This document shows positions 1-11,400 of a stretch of DNA of 64,000 nt, in pieces. This DNA comes from Okapia johnstoni. Lineage: Eukaryota > Chordata > Mammalia > Artiodactyla > Giraffidae. The notes beneath the pieces are model-generated. The model saw only the letters and a list, made by a program, of their open reading frames with translations. It had not been told where the DNA came from and made no database searches. Each line of letters opens with the position of its first letter. The stretch's first letter is position 1. Made by a program: the position numbers and the translations under genes. The DNA lies in the NCBI GenBank assembly GCA_024291935.2, contig CM044322.1:24613405-24677404 (forward strand). Direction: 5' to 3'.

Positions 1-866
1 TCTGATAAGATTAGGGTGTGTGCAGGGTCTAGGGTGTTCTGGTCTCCTAAACTTGATGAGCTCCTAAGGCCCCTTTAATCTTTCCTCAGGTGATTTCTTG
101 CCTGATCTTCCCTTGATTAGCAATTTTTGGAATCCATCCCTTGGAACTCAGGTAAGCTCATGGAGGCTGAAATCTTGCCTACAAGAAATGGGGGACAGAA
201 AGACCTCTGTGCTTGGGAGACCCACAGGGCCCCACTCAGTTTCAATTTCTCGCTTAAAAATTTTAAAGTGAAAGCAAATAATGTTTTCAAGCCAATTTGT
301 GGTGTTGATAACCAAATTTCTGGGAGGAAATACCCTCAAAGGTGACACAGTTTCCTTTTAGTCACTCCCTTTAATTTACAAACACAACCCAGAGAAAAGG
401 CTTTAAATCTTCTTCTTCCCCAAGAGAGAGGAAAAGGAAGTTCATTTTACACTATTTGAGTTACATTTTCTGTTTTGGAATGCCCAGTTCCAACTATCTA
501 GCCTCCACCCTTACTTCTCAATGTGATTTTGAGCTCATCTCCTTCAGAGAAGTCTTGACCTAAGATTGGAAAACCAATCACATCTCCCAAAGCACTTCCC
601 TTTCCTTTCTGAATAGACTCCTGATATCCATGTGTCAAACAATATCTGAGTGACACTTGATAAGTGGATGGCTTATTTTGTTTCTTTTCAGAACAACACT
701 ACTGTCTTTCTGAAGTAGTTTTAATTCTTGGACATTTTGATAATTTTTTATGGCCAAAGATCCCAAATGATGCTTTAAAGTTTTGTTTATCTTATCTGCT
801 GTCACAAATCAATAACTCCTTCCTGGTCTCACACCCACAGCTACCATTATTGGTGTTGGTAAAGCC
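1..866 (+). other. 5' flanking block of PRAME unit P1 (duplicated in other units)
   Basis: No gene is seen here. Around 300-620 the text (aaataccctcaaaggtgaca and following) recurs near 43545-43870, and in diverged form near 38635-38950 and 28740-29400, each time upstream of a PRAME first exon or where one would be expected. This marks it as part of the duplicated PRAME unit rather than independent intergenic DNA. Confidence 0.6.
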
Positions 867-880
867 CAATCAATATTTCT

Positions 881-1159
881 TGGAGAAGGCAATGGCACCC
901 CACTCCAGTACTCTTGCCTGGAAAATCCCATGGACGGAGGAGCCTGGTAGGCTACAGTCCATGGGGCCGCTAAGAGTCGGACACGGCTGAGCGACTTCAC
1001 TTTCACTTTTCACCTTCATGCATTGGAGAAGGAAATGGCAACCCACTCCAGTGTTCTTGCCTGGAGAATCCCAGGGACGGCGGCGCCTGGTGGGCTGCCG
1101 TCTATGGGGTCGCACAGAGTCGGACACGACTGAAGCGACTTAGCAGCAGCAGCAGCAGC
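881..1159 (+). mobile_element. Bov-A2-type dimeric SINE with perfect target-site duplication
   Basis: Two related monomers lie in tandem (about 881-1010 and 1024-1145), each with the bovid SINE core 'actccagt.ttcttgcctgga' and 'gagtcggacacg.ctga'. The element ends in an (agc)n tail. A 14-bp direct repeat, caatcaatatttct, flanks it at 867-880 and 1159-1172. It sits about 200 bp upstream of the P1 promoter. Confidence 0.9.
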
Positions 1160-1333
1160 AATCAATATTTCTAGAATGAACCTAGGAAGGAGCCTTTGAC
1201 TTCAATAGCCCTCCCTCATTCTTTATCTTCCCTGAATGTAATCTGATTCCATCCATTCCTCTGGAGATTGACAAAGACTCAATCAGGATTAACCAGAGGG
1301 GCAGTGTGAAACATTATCAGGTATCATTTTCTG

Positions 1334-1387
1334 ATTGGCTGTTGGTAGTAGGAAAGAATAAGATGTGATTAGAAAGATCTATAAAAG
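1334..1387 (+). promoter_or_regulatory. P1 core promoter: ATTGG box and TATA box
   Basis: ATTGG (inverted CCAAT) lies at 1334-1338 in 'ctgattggctg' and TATAAAAG at 1380-1387, 46 bp apart start to start. P2 has the same pair at 45 bp spacing. Transcription probably starts near 1410, inferred from the usual TATA-to-start distance. Confidence 0.7.
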
Positions 1388-1409
1388 TCCTCAGTACCAA
1401 AGAAAGGAT

Positions 1410-1493
1410 ACAGAATCTTCCAGCTCCAGAGGCACCACTTGGGCTCTCCATCATGTCTGAGATCTGAGCAGCCTGCCACCCACATCAGAGCTG
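1410..1493 (+). other. P1 noncoding exon 1 (5' UTR)
   Basis: The stretch from about 1410 to 1493 matches the first exons of P2, P3 and P5 (shared 'cagaatctt', 'gtctgagatctga', 'cccacatcaga') and ends at a good donor, ctg|gtaagtta. Its 5' end is approximate. A four-codon upstream ORF (ATG 1453, stop 1465-1467) is present here but not in P2, where the ATG is missing. Confidence 0.65.
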
Positions 1494-1600
1494 GTAAGTT
1501 ACAGACACAACTAAGGACACCTTCATTTTACCCATGGTCAACTGGTGTTAAATGGTGGCAGGCACCTTGGGATGGCAGGAGAGCTTTTAAAAAGTTTCTT

Positions 1601-1735
1601 GAGACTTCCCTGGGGGTCCAGTGGTTAAGGCTCTGCTCTAACACTGCAGGGGGAACTTGTTCCATTTCTGGTCCAGGAACAAAGATCCTACAGGTGATGT
1701 GGCCAAAATGAATAAATAAAAATAAATGAATAAAA
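1601..1735 (+). mobile_element. CHR-type tRNA-derived SINE in P1 intron 1
   Basis: It starts 'gagacttccctgggggtcca', the usual head of ruminant CHR SINEs, continues through 'gtggttaaggctctgctct' and 'gatgtggcc', and ends in an A-rich (aaataaat)n tail. Confidence 0.8.
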
Positions 1736-2231
1736 GTATATTTTCAGATGTACTCATTTAAGGTTTTGGGTTGGCCTCTAATGTAGTTTAGACTTAATCC
1801 CAAATATTTGGATTGGTGTTTTGGTTTATATCATTTTTAAATGTCTTAATCAAGAATATGCCCCTTTTAATGAAAATTGTTTGCTTGGAATTTTATATCC
1901 TGAAATTTAAAATGTTTAATTTGTACACATGCAGCATTCATTTTAGGGGTATCTCCCGACCTTTCCCATCTCGGTTAACTGTGGGAACTCAAGATGGAAG
2001 CTGTGTTGGTCCACATGATGCTCTTACTCACATACTTTTAAGGGTCTAAGTGATATTTTAAGCATTTTCTTCTGAAAGGATGAAGCTCAGCCTCCAGCTC
2101 CCAGTAACCTCTTCCCAGTGGAACATTATTAAGCAAAGCAGTGGATGAATCAGTGGTTGCATTTTTTCCCCTCTACTTCTGACAGGCAACTGACACTAAG
2201 GCACTTCTGTTCCCAGGTCCAAGCCTGGTCT

Positions 2232-2440
2232 TCTCACCCCCACAACAGGCCAATGAATTCAAGAGATGAGAGACTAGGTGTTGAGGCAAGGAATGTGACT
2301 TTTATTCAGAAAACAGCCTGACCAAGAAGGTGGCAAACTAATGTCTCAACCATCTTGTTGGAGGCTGGCTGCCAGATTCTTTTATAGAACAGAGAGGAGG
2401 AGGAGTTGAGGAAGTAAAGTAGAAAGGCGTTTGGAAGTAC
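2232..2440. mobile_element. Possible endogenous-retrovirus LTR fragment next to P1 exon 2
   Basis: A block with 'ttgaggcaaggaatgtgact', 'tttattcagaaaa' and 'cttttatagaacagagagga' has no counterpart in the other PRAME units. It resembles ruminant LTR sequence as I remember it, but I could not search. Homology to other PRAME exon 2 acceptors resumes only at about 2441, so the block abuts the splice acceptor. Family and orientation are uncertain. Confidence 0.4.
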
Positions 2441-2470
2441 CCACAGGATTCCTTTTGGAACCAAGTCAAG

Positions 2471-5400
2471 ATGAGTCTCCAGACCCGACCCAGACTCTTG
2501 AACCTGGCAGCAGTGAGCCTGCTGAGGGATGAGGCCTCAGCCATCACTGCTCTGGAGTATCTGCCCATTGAACTCTTCCCCCCACTCTTCATGGAAGCCT
2601 TCTGTGGGACTCGAAGTGAGACCCTGAAGGCCATGGTGTGTGCCTGGCCTTTTGTCCGTCTGCCTCTGGGGGGCCTGATGCAAAAGCCTCACGTGGGGAC
2701 CTTACAAGCAGTTCTGGATGGTCTTGATATCCTGCTTGCCCAGAAAAATCATTCCAAGTAAGTCTAATCCAGGTAGCCTAGTAGGTGGCTAGACATCATG
2801 AAGAAACACTTGGGGTCAAGAGAGTGAATGGTCAAACGATGAACCAGAGACTTTTGATGATGCCAATGAAAAATCTCAGAGTCCTTAGCTATTGCTGAGC
2901 TCACTTTGGGGAAAAGCCTTCTGGAAGTGGGAGAGTGCCTAAGATGCCAGGAAACCTAAAAGAACATGCCTGACATCCTTCTAGTGATGCTTATGGGTAC
3001 TAGAAGCAGAGACTGAGGAAGGATGGAAGGGGAAACCAGGAATGTGAGGCAGAGAGGAAAGAAGAGGGCAAGGCTGTAGGAATGTCGAGTATAATTTCAG
3101 GTGGGAAGTCAGAGTGTAGCCTCAATTCTAAGTCTGTGGTTTCATTCTGTGGTTTAATTCAAACAGCCAATCTGCTGTTTCCCCACAGGAGGTGCAAACT
3201 GCGGGTGCTGGATTTAAGGAAAACAGGCCATGACTTCTGGAAAATGTGGTCTGGATCAAGTGTCCATGTGTCCTCAAGCTCATCAGTGATACCAGTGGCT
3301 GAGGTCAGGTCAAGGACAGAGCAGCCCTTGGCTCCCTTAAAGGTGTTCATAGAACTGCACTTCAAGGAAAGTACCATAGATGACTTACTCATCTACCTCA
3401 TGAGGTGGGTGGAGCAGAGAAAAGCTTCCATACACCTGTGCTCTAATAAGCTGAAGATCTCTTCAATGTCCTTTGAAAATATTGTGCAGGTCTTGGGTAT
3501 AGTGCAACTGGACTGTATTCAGGAAGTGGAAATGAATTGCATTTGGCATCTGTCCACTCTGGCCATGTTTGCTCCTTTCTTGGGCCAAATGAGTAATATA
3601 CAGAGACTCCATCTCTCCCACATTCATGGGCTAGCATTTGAAGAGGAGGAAGAGCATCACCATGTTGTCCAAATTACTTCTCAGTTCTGCAGGTTGTACC
3701 ACCTCCGAGATCTGTATTTGGAGAATCCCTCCTTCCTTGAAGGCTGCCTGGACGAGATGCTCAGGTGAGTGTGCACCACTGGCCTGGTAACAGTGTACCC
3801 AACACTAGAATGTCAAAAACATTCCTCCCTTTGCTACTCTATCCTGAACTGTGATATCATGTAACCACCCAAATCAAGGTAGTGGCGCAAACTAGGATTG
3901 AGGTTATGGAAGGGACCACTCTTCTAGGAAGATACAGACTAGGTGTTAGGATGTACAGGTAGTAGGTATGTAATTTTCTCATTGGGCTTCCCAGGCGGCT
4001 TAGTGGGTAAAGAACCTGCCTGCAGTGCAGGCGATACCGGACATATGGGTTCAATTCCTAGGTCGGGAAGATCTACTGAAGGAGGGCATGGCGTCCAGTA
4101 TTCTTGCCTGGAGAATGCCATGGACAGAGGAGCCTGGTGGGCTACAGTCCATAGGTTGCAAAGAGTTAGACATGACTGAAGTGGCTGAGCACAGCACAAT
4201 TTCTCCATTAGGAAGAGATATCTTTCCTAGATGACTTTGGAAAAAGGGAAGGGGGACTTTGAAAAGGGGAATCTCCGTCAGTCCTGAGCATTTCTCAAGG
4301 AAAGCTCCGTGCTTTCCAGTTTTGTGACCACAAGGAGCCTGTCTCAAATTCCAAGTCTGTAGCAGGTTATCTTTTTATCCAGATAAGGTAATTAACATAT
4401 AGTAAATGCATGATTCTGGAGATGATGGTAATAGAACAGGAGTCAAAGAGATCTTAAAAATTGGTAGGTGGCTTGCAAATAATGTAGGGATGTAAGTGAG
4501 CCACTGAAGACTGTTACTTCCAGTGGATGTTGTGGGATAATCCCCAAATTGATCCTCTATGCATATCACCCAGATGCCTTGAAATAAGGGTGTGTGTGCA
4601 TGCTCAGTCACTTCAGTTGTGCCTGACTCTTTAAAACTCTATGGACTGTAGCCTGCCAGGCTCCTCTGTCCATGGGATTCTCCAGGCATGAATATGGGGT
4701 GGGTTGCTATGCCCTTCTCCAGAGGATCTTCCCAACCCAGGGACTGAATTCACCTCTCCTATGACTCCTGCACTGCAGGCAGATTCTTTACCCACTGAGC
4801 CACCTGGGAAGGCCGAGATAAGAGTGCCTTGGGTCAAATCATGTGCCAAAGTAAGCATGAATAAGAAGCATTTTAAATATGTCTATTAAAAAAAATTAAT
4901 TTATTTATATTAATGGGAAGCTAATTACTTTACAATATTGTAGTGGGCTTTGCCATACATTGACATGAATCAGCCATGGGTGTACATGTGTCCCCCATCC
5001 TGAACCCCCCTCCCATCTCCCTCTCTATCCTATCATCCCATGCACCAGCCCTGAGTGCCCTGTCTCATGCATTGAACCTGGACTGGTGATCTATATCACA
5101 TATAGTAATATACATGTTTCAATGCTATTCTCTCAAATCACCCCACCCTTGCCTTCTCCCACAGAATCCAAAAGTCTGTTCTTTACATCTGTGTCTCTTT
5201 TGTTGTCTTGCATATAGGAGCATCATTACCATCTTTCTAAATTCCATACATATGCATCAATATACTGTATTGGTGTTTTTCTTTCTGACTTACTTCACTC
5301 TGTATAATAGGCTCCAGTTTCATCCACCTCATTAGAACTGATTCAAATGCATTCTTTTTAATAGCTGAGTAATATTCCATTGTGTATATGTACAACAGCT

Positions 5401-8400
5401 TTCTTATCCATTCATCTGCTGATGGACATCTAGGTTGCTTCCATGTCCGAGCTATTGTAAACAGTGGTGTGATGAACACTGGGGTACATGTGTCTCTTTG
5501 AATTCTGGTTTCCTCAGTGTGTATGCCCAGCAGTGGGATTGCTGGGTCATATGGCAGTTCTATTTCCAGTTTTTTAAGGAATCTCCACACTGTTCTCCAT
5601 AGTGGCTGTACTAGTTTGCATTCCCACCAACAGTGTAAGAGGGTTCCGTTTTCTCTGCACCCTTTCCAGCATTTATTGCTTGTAGACTTTTTGATGGCAG
5701 CCATTCTGACTGGCATGAGATGGTACTTCATTGTGGTTTTGATTTGCATTTCTCTGATAATGAGTGATGTTGAGCATCTTTTCATGTGTTTGTTAGCCAT
5801 CTGTATGTCTTCTTTGGAGAAATGTCTGTTTAGTTTCTTGGCCCATTTTTTGATTGAGTCGTTTATTTTTCTGGAATTGAGCTGCAGGAGCTGCTTGTAT
5901 ATTTTGGAGATTAATTCTTTGTCAGTTGCTTTGTTTGCTATTATTTTCTCCCATTCTGAAGACTGTCTTTTCACCTTGCTTATAGCTTCCTTTGTTGTGC
6001 CAAAGCTTTTAAGTGTAATTAGGTCCCATTTGTTTATTTTTGCTTTTATTTCCATTACTCTGGGAGGTGGGTCATAGAGGATCCTGCTGTGATTTGTCAG
6101 AGAGTGTTTTGCCTATGTTTTCCTCTAGGAGTTTTATAGTTTCTGTTCTTACATTTAGATCTTTAATCCATTTTGAGTTTATTTTTGTGTATGGTGTTAG
6201 AAAGTGTTCTAGTTTCATTCTTTTACGAGTGGTTGACTAGTTTTCCCAGCACTACTTGTTAAAGAGATTGTCTTTTCTCCATTGTATATTCGTGCCTTCT
6301 TTGTCAAAGATAAGGTGTCCATAGGTGTGTGGATTTATCTCTGGGCTTTCTATTTTGTTCCACTGATCTATATTTCTGTCTTTGTGCCAGTACCATACTG
6401 TCTTAATGACTGTAGCTTTGTAGTATAGCCTGAAGTCAGGCAGGTTGATTCCTTTAGTTACATTCTTCTTTCTCAAGATTGCTTTGGCTATTCGAGGTTT
6501 TTTGTATTTCCATACAAACTGTGAAATTATTTGTTCTAGTTCTTTGAAAAATACTGTTGATAGCTTGATAGGGCTTGCATTGAATCTATAGATTGCTTTG
6601 GGTAGTATACTCATTTTCACTATATTGATTCTTCCGATCCATGAACATGGTATATTTCTCCATCTATTTGTGTCATCTTTGATTTCTTTCATCAGTGTTT
6701 TGTAGCTTTCTATATATAGGTCTTTTGTTCCTTTAGATAGATTTATTCCTAAGTATTTTATTCTTTTCATTGCAATGCTGAATGGAATTGTTTCCTTAAT
6801 TTCTCTTTCTGTTTTCTCATTGTTAGTGTATAGGAATGCAAGGGATTTCTGCGTATTAATTTTATATCCTGCAACTTTACTATATTCATTGATTAGCTCT
6901 AGTAATTTTCTGGTGGTGTCTTTAGGATTTTCTATGTAGAGAATCATGTCATCTGCAAACAGTGAGAGTTTTACTTCTTTTCCAATCTGGATTCTTTTTA
7001 TTTCTTTTTCTTCTCTGATTGCTGTGGCTAAAACTTCCAAAACTATGTTGAATAGTAGTGGTGAGAGTGGGCACACTTGTTTTGTTCCTGATTTTAGGGG
7101 AAATGCTTTCAATTTTTCATCATTGAGGATAATGTTTGCTGTGGGTTTATCATGTATGGCTTTTATTATGTTGAGGTATGTTCCTTCTATGCCTGCTTTC
7201 TGGAGGGTTTTTACCATAAATGGATGTTGAATTTTGTCAAAGGCTTTCTCTGCATCTATTGAGATAATCATATATTTTTTTAATTTAAATTTATTTATTT
7301 ATCTATTTTTTCTTTACTATATTGTATTGGTTTTGCCATACATTGACATGAGTCTGCCATGTGTGTATATGTGTTCCCCTTCCCGAACCCCCCCTCCTAC
7401 CTCCCTCCCCATCCTATCCCTCTGGGTCATCCCGGTGCACCAGCCCCAAGCACCCTGCATTTTTATCTTTCAATTTGTTAATGTGGTGTATCACATTGAT
7501 TGATTTGCGAATATTGAAGAATCCTTGCATCCCTGAAATAAAGACTGCTTGGTCATGATGCATGATTTTTTTAATATGTTGTTGGATTCTGTTTGCTAGA
7601 ATTTTGTTGAGGATTTTTGCATCTATGTTCATCAGTGATATTGGCCTGTAGTTTTCTTTTTTTGTGGCATCTTTGTCTGGTTTTGGTATTAGGGTGATGG
7701 TGGCCTCATAGAATGAGTTTGGAAGTTTACCTTCCTCTGCAATTTTCTGGAAGAGTTTGACTAGGATAGCTGTTAGCTCTTCTCTAAATTTTTGGTAGAA
7801 TACACCTGTGAAGCCATCTGGTTCTGGGCTTTTGTTTGTTGGAAGATGTTTGATTACATTTTCAATTTCCATGCTTGTGGTGGGTCTGTCAAGATTTTCT
7901 ATTTTTTCCTGGTTCAGTTTTGGAAGGTTATACTTTTCTAAGAATTTGTCCATTTCTTCCAAGTTGTCCATTGTATTGGCATATAGTTGCTAATAGTAGT
8001 CTCTTATGATCCTTTGTATTTCTGTGTTGTCTGTTGTGATCTCTCCATTTTCATTTCTAATTTTGTTGATTTGATTCTTCTCCCTTTTTTTCTTGATGAG
8101 TCTGGCTAATGGTTTGTCTATTTTATTTATCTTCTCAAAGAATCAGCTTTTAGTTTTGTTGATTTTTGCTATAATCTCCTTTGTTTCTCTTTCATTTATT
8201 TCTGCTCTAATTTTTATGATTTCTTTCCTTCTACTAACCCTGGGGTTCTTCATTTCTTCTTTTTCTAGTTGTTTTAGGTATAAAGTTAGGTTATTTATTT
8301 GATTTTTCTCTTGTTTCTTGAGGTAAGCTTGTATTGCTATGAACCTTCCCCTTAGCACTGCTTTTACTGAATCCCATAGGTTTTGAGTTGTCATGTTTTC

Positions 8401-11400
8401 ATTTTCATTCATTTCTATGCATATTTTAATTTATTTTTTGATTTTTTCTGTGATTTGTTGGTTATTCAGAAGCGTATTGTTTAGCCTCCATATGTTTGTA
8501 TTTCTAATAGTTTTTTTCCCCTGCAGTTGACATCTAATCTTACCTCATTGTGATCAGAAAAGATGCTTGAAATGATTTCAATTTTTTTGAATTTACCAAG
8601 GCTAGATTTATGACCCAGGATGTGATCTATCTTGGAGAATGTTCCATGTGCACTTGAGAAAAAGGTGAAATTGATTGTTTTGGGGTGAAATTCCTGTAGA
8701 TATCGATTAGGTCTAACTGGTCCATTGCATCATTTAAAGTTTGGGTTTCCTTGCTAATTTTCTGTTTAGTTGATCTATCCATAGGTGTGAGTGGAGTATT
8801 AAAGTCTCCCACTATTATTAGATTACTGTTAATTTCCCCTTTCATACTTGTTAGCATTTGCCTTACATATTGTGGCACTCCTATGTTGGGTGCATGTATA
8901 TTTATAATTGTTAATTCTTCTTCTTGGATTGATCCTTTGATCATTATGTAGTGTCCTTCTTTGTCTCTTCCCACAGCCTTTATTTCAAAGTCTACTTTAT
9001 CTGATATGAGTATTGCTACTCCTGGTTTCTTTTGGTCTCCATTTGCATGAAATATCTTTTTTCCAGCCCTTCAATTTCAGTCTGTATGTGTCCCTTGTTT
9101 TGAGGTGGGTCTGTTTGTAAACAACATATAGAGGGGTCTTGTTTTGGTATCCATTCAGCCAGTCTTTGTCTTTTGGTTGGGGCATTCAACCCATTTACAT
9201 TTAAGGTAATTATTGATAAGTGTGATCCAATTGCCATTTACTTTGTTGCTTTGGGTTCGAGTTTATACACCCTTTCTGCGTTTCCTGTCTAGAGAAGATT
9301 GTTTAGCATTTGTTGAAGAGCTGGTTTGGTGGTGCTGAATTCTCTCACTTTTTGCTTGTCTGTAAAGCTTTTGATTTCTCTGTCATATTTGAATGAGATC
9401 CTTGCTGGGTACAGTAATCTGGGTTGTAGGTTTTTCTCTTTCATCACTTTGAGTATGTCCTGCCATTCCCTTCTGGCCTGAAGAGTTTCTATTGAAAGAT
9501 CAGCTGTTATCCTTATGGGAATCCCCTTGTGTGTTATTTGTTGCTTTTCCCTTACTGCTTTTAATATTTGCTCTTGGTGTTTGATCTTCGTTAATTTTAT
9601 TAATATGTGTCTTGGGTGTTCCGGCTTGGGTTTATCCTGTTTGGGACTCTCTGGGTTTCTTGGACTTGGGTGGATATTTCCTTCCCCATTTTAGGGAAGT
9701 TTTCAACTGTTATCTCCTCAAGTATTTTCTCATGGCCTTTCTTTTTGTCTTCTTCTTCTGGGACTCCTATGATTCAAATGTTGGGGCGTTTACCATTGTC
9801 CCAGAGGTCTCTGAGGTTGTCCTCATTTCTTTTAATTCTTTTTTATTTTTCCTCTCTGCTTCATTTATTTCCACCATTCTATCTTCCACCTCACTTATCC
9901 TGTCTTCTGTCTCAGCTATTATATTGTTGGTTCCCTCCAGAGTGTTTTGATCTCAGTTATTGCATTATTCATTATTGATTGACTCTTTTATATTTCTTCT
10001 AGGTCCTTGTTAAACATTTCTTGCATCTTCTCAATCCTTGTCTCTAGTCTATTTACCTGTAACTCCATTTTGTTTTCAAGATTTTGGATCATCTTTACTA
10101 TCATTATTCTGAATTCTTTTTCAGGTAGACTCCCTATCTCCTTCTCTTTTATTTGGTTTGGTGGGCATTTATCATGTTCCTTTACCTACTGAATATTTCT
10201 CTGCCTTTTCATTTTGTTTAGATTGCTGTGTTTGGGGTGGCCTTTCTGTATGCTGGAAGTTTGTGGTTCCTCTCTATTGTGGAGGTTGCTCCCTGTGGGT
10301 GGGGTTGGACTAGTGGCTTGTCAAGGTTTCCTGGTTAGGGGAGCTTGTGTGGGTGCTCTGGTGGGTGGAGCTGGATCTCTTCTCTCTGGAGTGCAATGAA
10401 GTGTCCAGTAGTGAGTTTTGAGGTGTCTATGTCTTTGGTGTGACTTTGGGAAGCCTATATTTTAATGCTCAGGGATATATTCCTGCATTGCTGGAGAATT
10501 AGTGTGGCGCTGTCTTGCTCTGGAACTTGTTGGCTCTTGGGTGGAGCTTGGTTTCAGTGTAGGTAAGGAGGCTTTTGGATGAGCTCTTGTCAATTAATGT
10601 TCCCTGGAGTCAGGAGTTTTCGGGTGTTGTCAAGGTTTGGATTTAAGCCTCCTGCCTCTGGCTTTCAGTCTTATTCTTAGAGTAGCCTCAAAACTTCTCC
10701 ATCTATACAGCACAGATAATAAAACATCTAGGTTAATGGTGAAAAGATTCTCCACAGTGAGGGACACCCAGAGAGGTTCACAGAATTACATGAAGAAGAG
10801 AAGAGGGAGGTGGGAGATAGAGATGACCAGGAGGAGAAGAGGGGGAGTCAAAAGGGGAGACTAGCCAGTCTCCCCTAGCCAGTAATCAGTTCCCTAACTG
10901 TTCTCCACACCCCAGAAAACCCAGAAAGATTCACAGAGTTAAGTAGAGAAGAGAAGGGGGAGGGAGGAGACAGAGGTGACCTAGAGGAGAAAAGGGAGAG
11001 TCAAAAGGGGAGAGAGCAATCAAGCCAGTGATCATACCCCTAAGTAAAAATGGGTACTGAAGATTAGATTCTTAAAGGTACAAAATTGATAACAAATATC
11101 AAAAAGCAAAGATTAAAAATCTAGAGTAGAGGTTAGACTCTCAAAAATACAATATTAAAAATACAAAACAAAATCAATCACAAAAATTATAAAAAATATA
11201 TATGAAATTTGCTTTAAAAATAGGGTCTTTTTTTGCAAAGTAATAGCAGATTATAAAAATGAAAATTAAAGGAGTAATGAAGAACTTAAAAATTTTTTCT
11301 AATTAAAAAATGATAATAGTGAAGCTGTATCTAGGAATTTCTCTGGAGCTGTTGAGGGCAGTGTGGAGTCAATTTAGTTTCAGATAATTCCTTGTTCCAG

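Noticed and set aside
3082..3188. Extra 36 residues at the amino end of the P1 exon 3 open frame
   Set aside because: This stretch is intron; the ccccacag acceptor at 3188 and exact homology to the other copies place the exon start at 3189.
3985..4060. SINE heads as tRNA genes
   Set aside because: The tRNA-like heads are diverged, lack an intact cloverleaf as far as I can see, and recur with SINE bodies and target duplications.
5517..6077. 186-codon open frame on the + strand
   Set aside because: It is the antisense of L1 ORF2; the - strand shows clear L1 protein motifs and the + strand none.
6252..7271. 339-codon - strand frame as an active reverse transcriptase
   Set aside because: It is one piece of an L1 ORF2 broken by several frameshifts and a nested insertion, so no full protein can be made.
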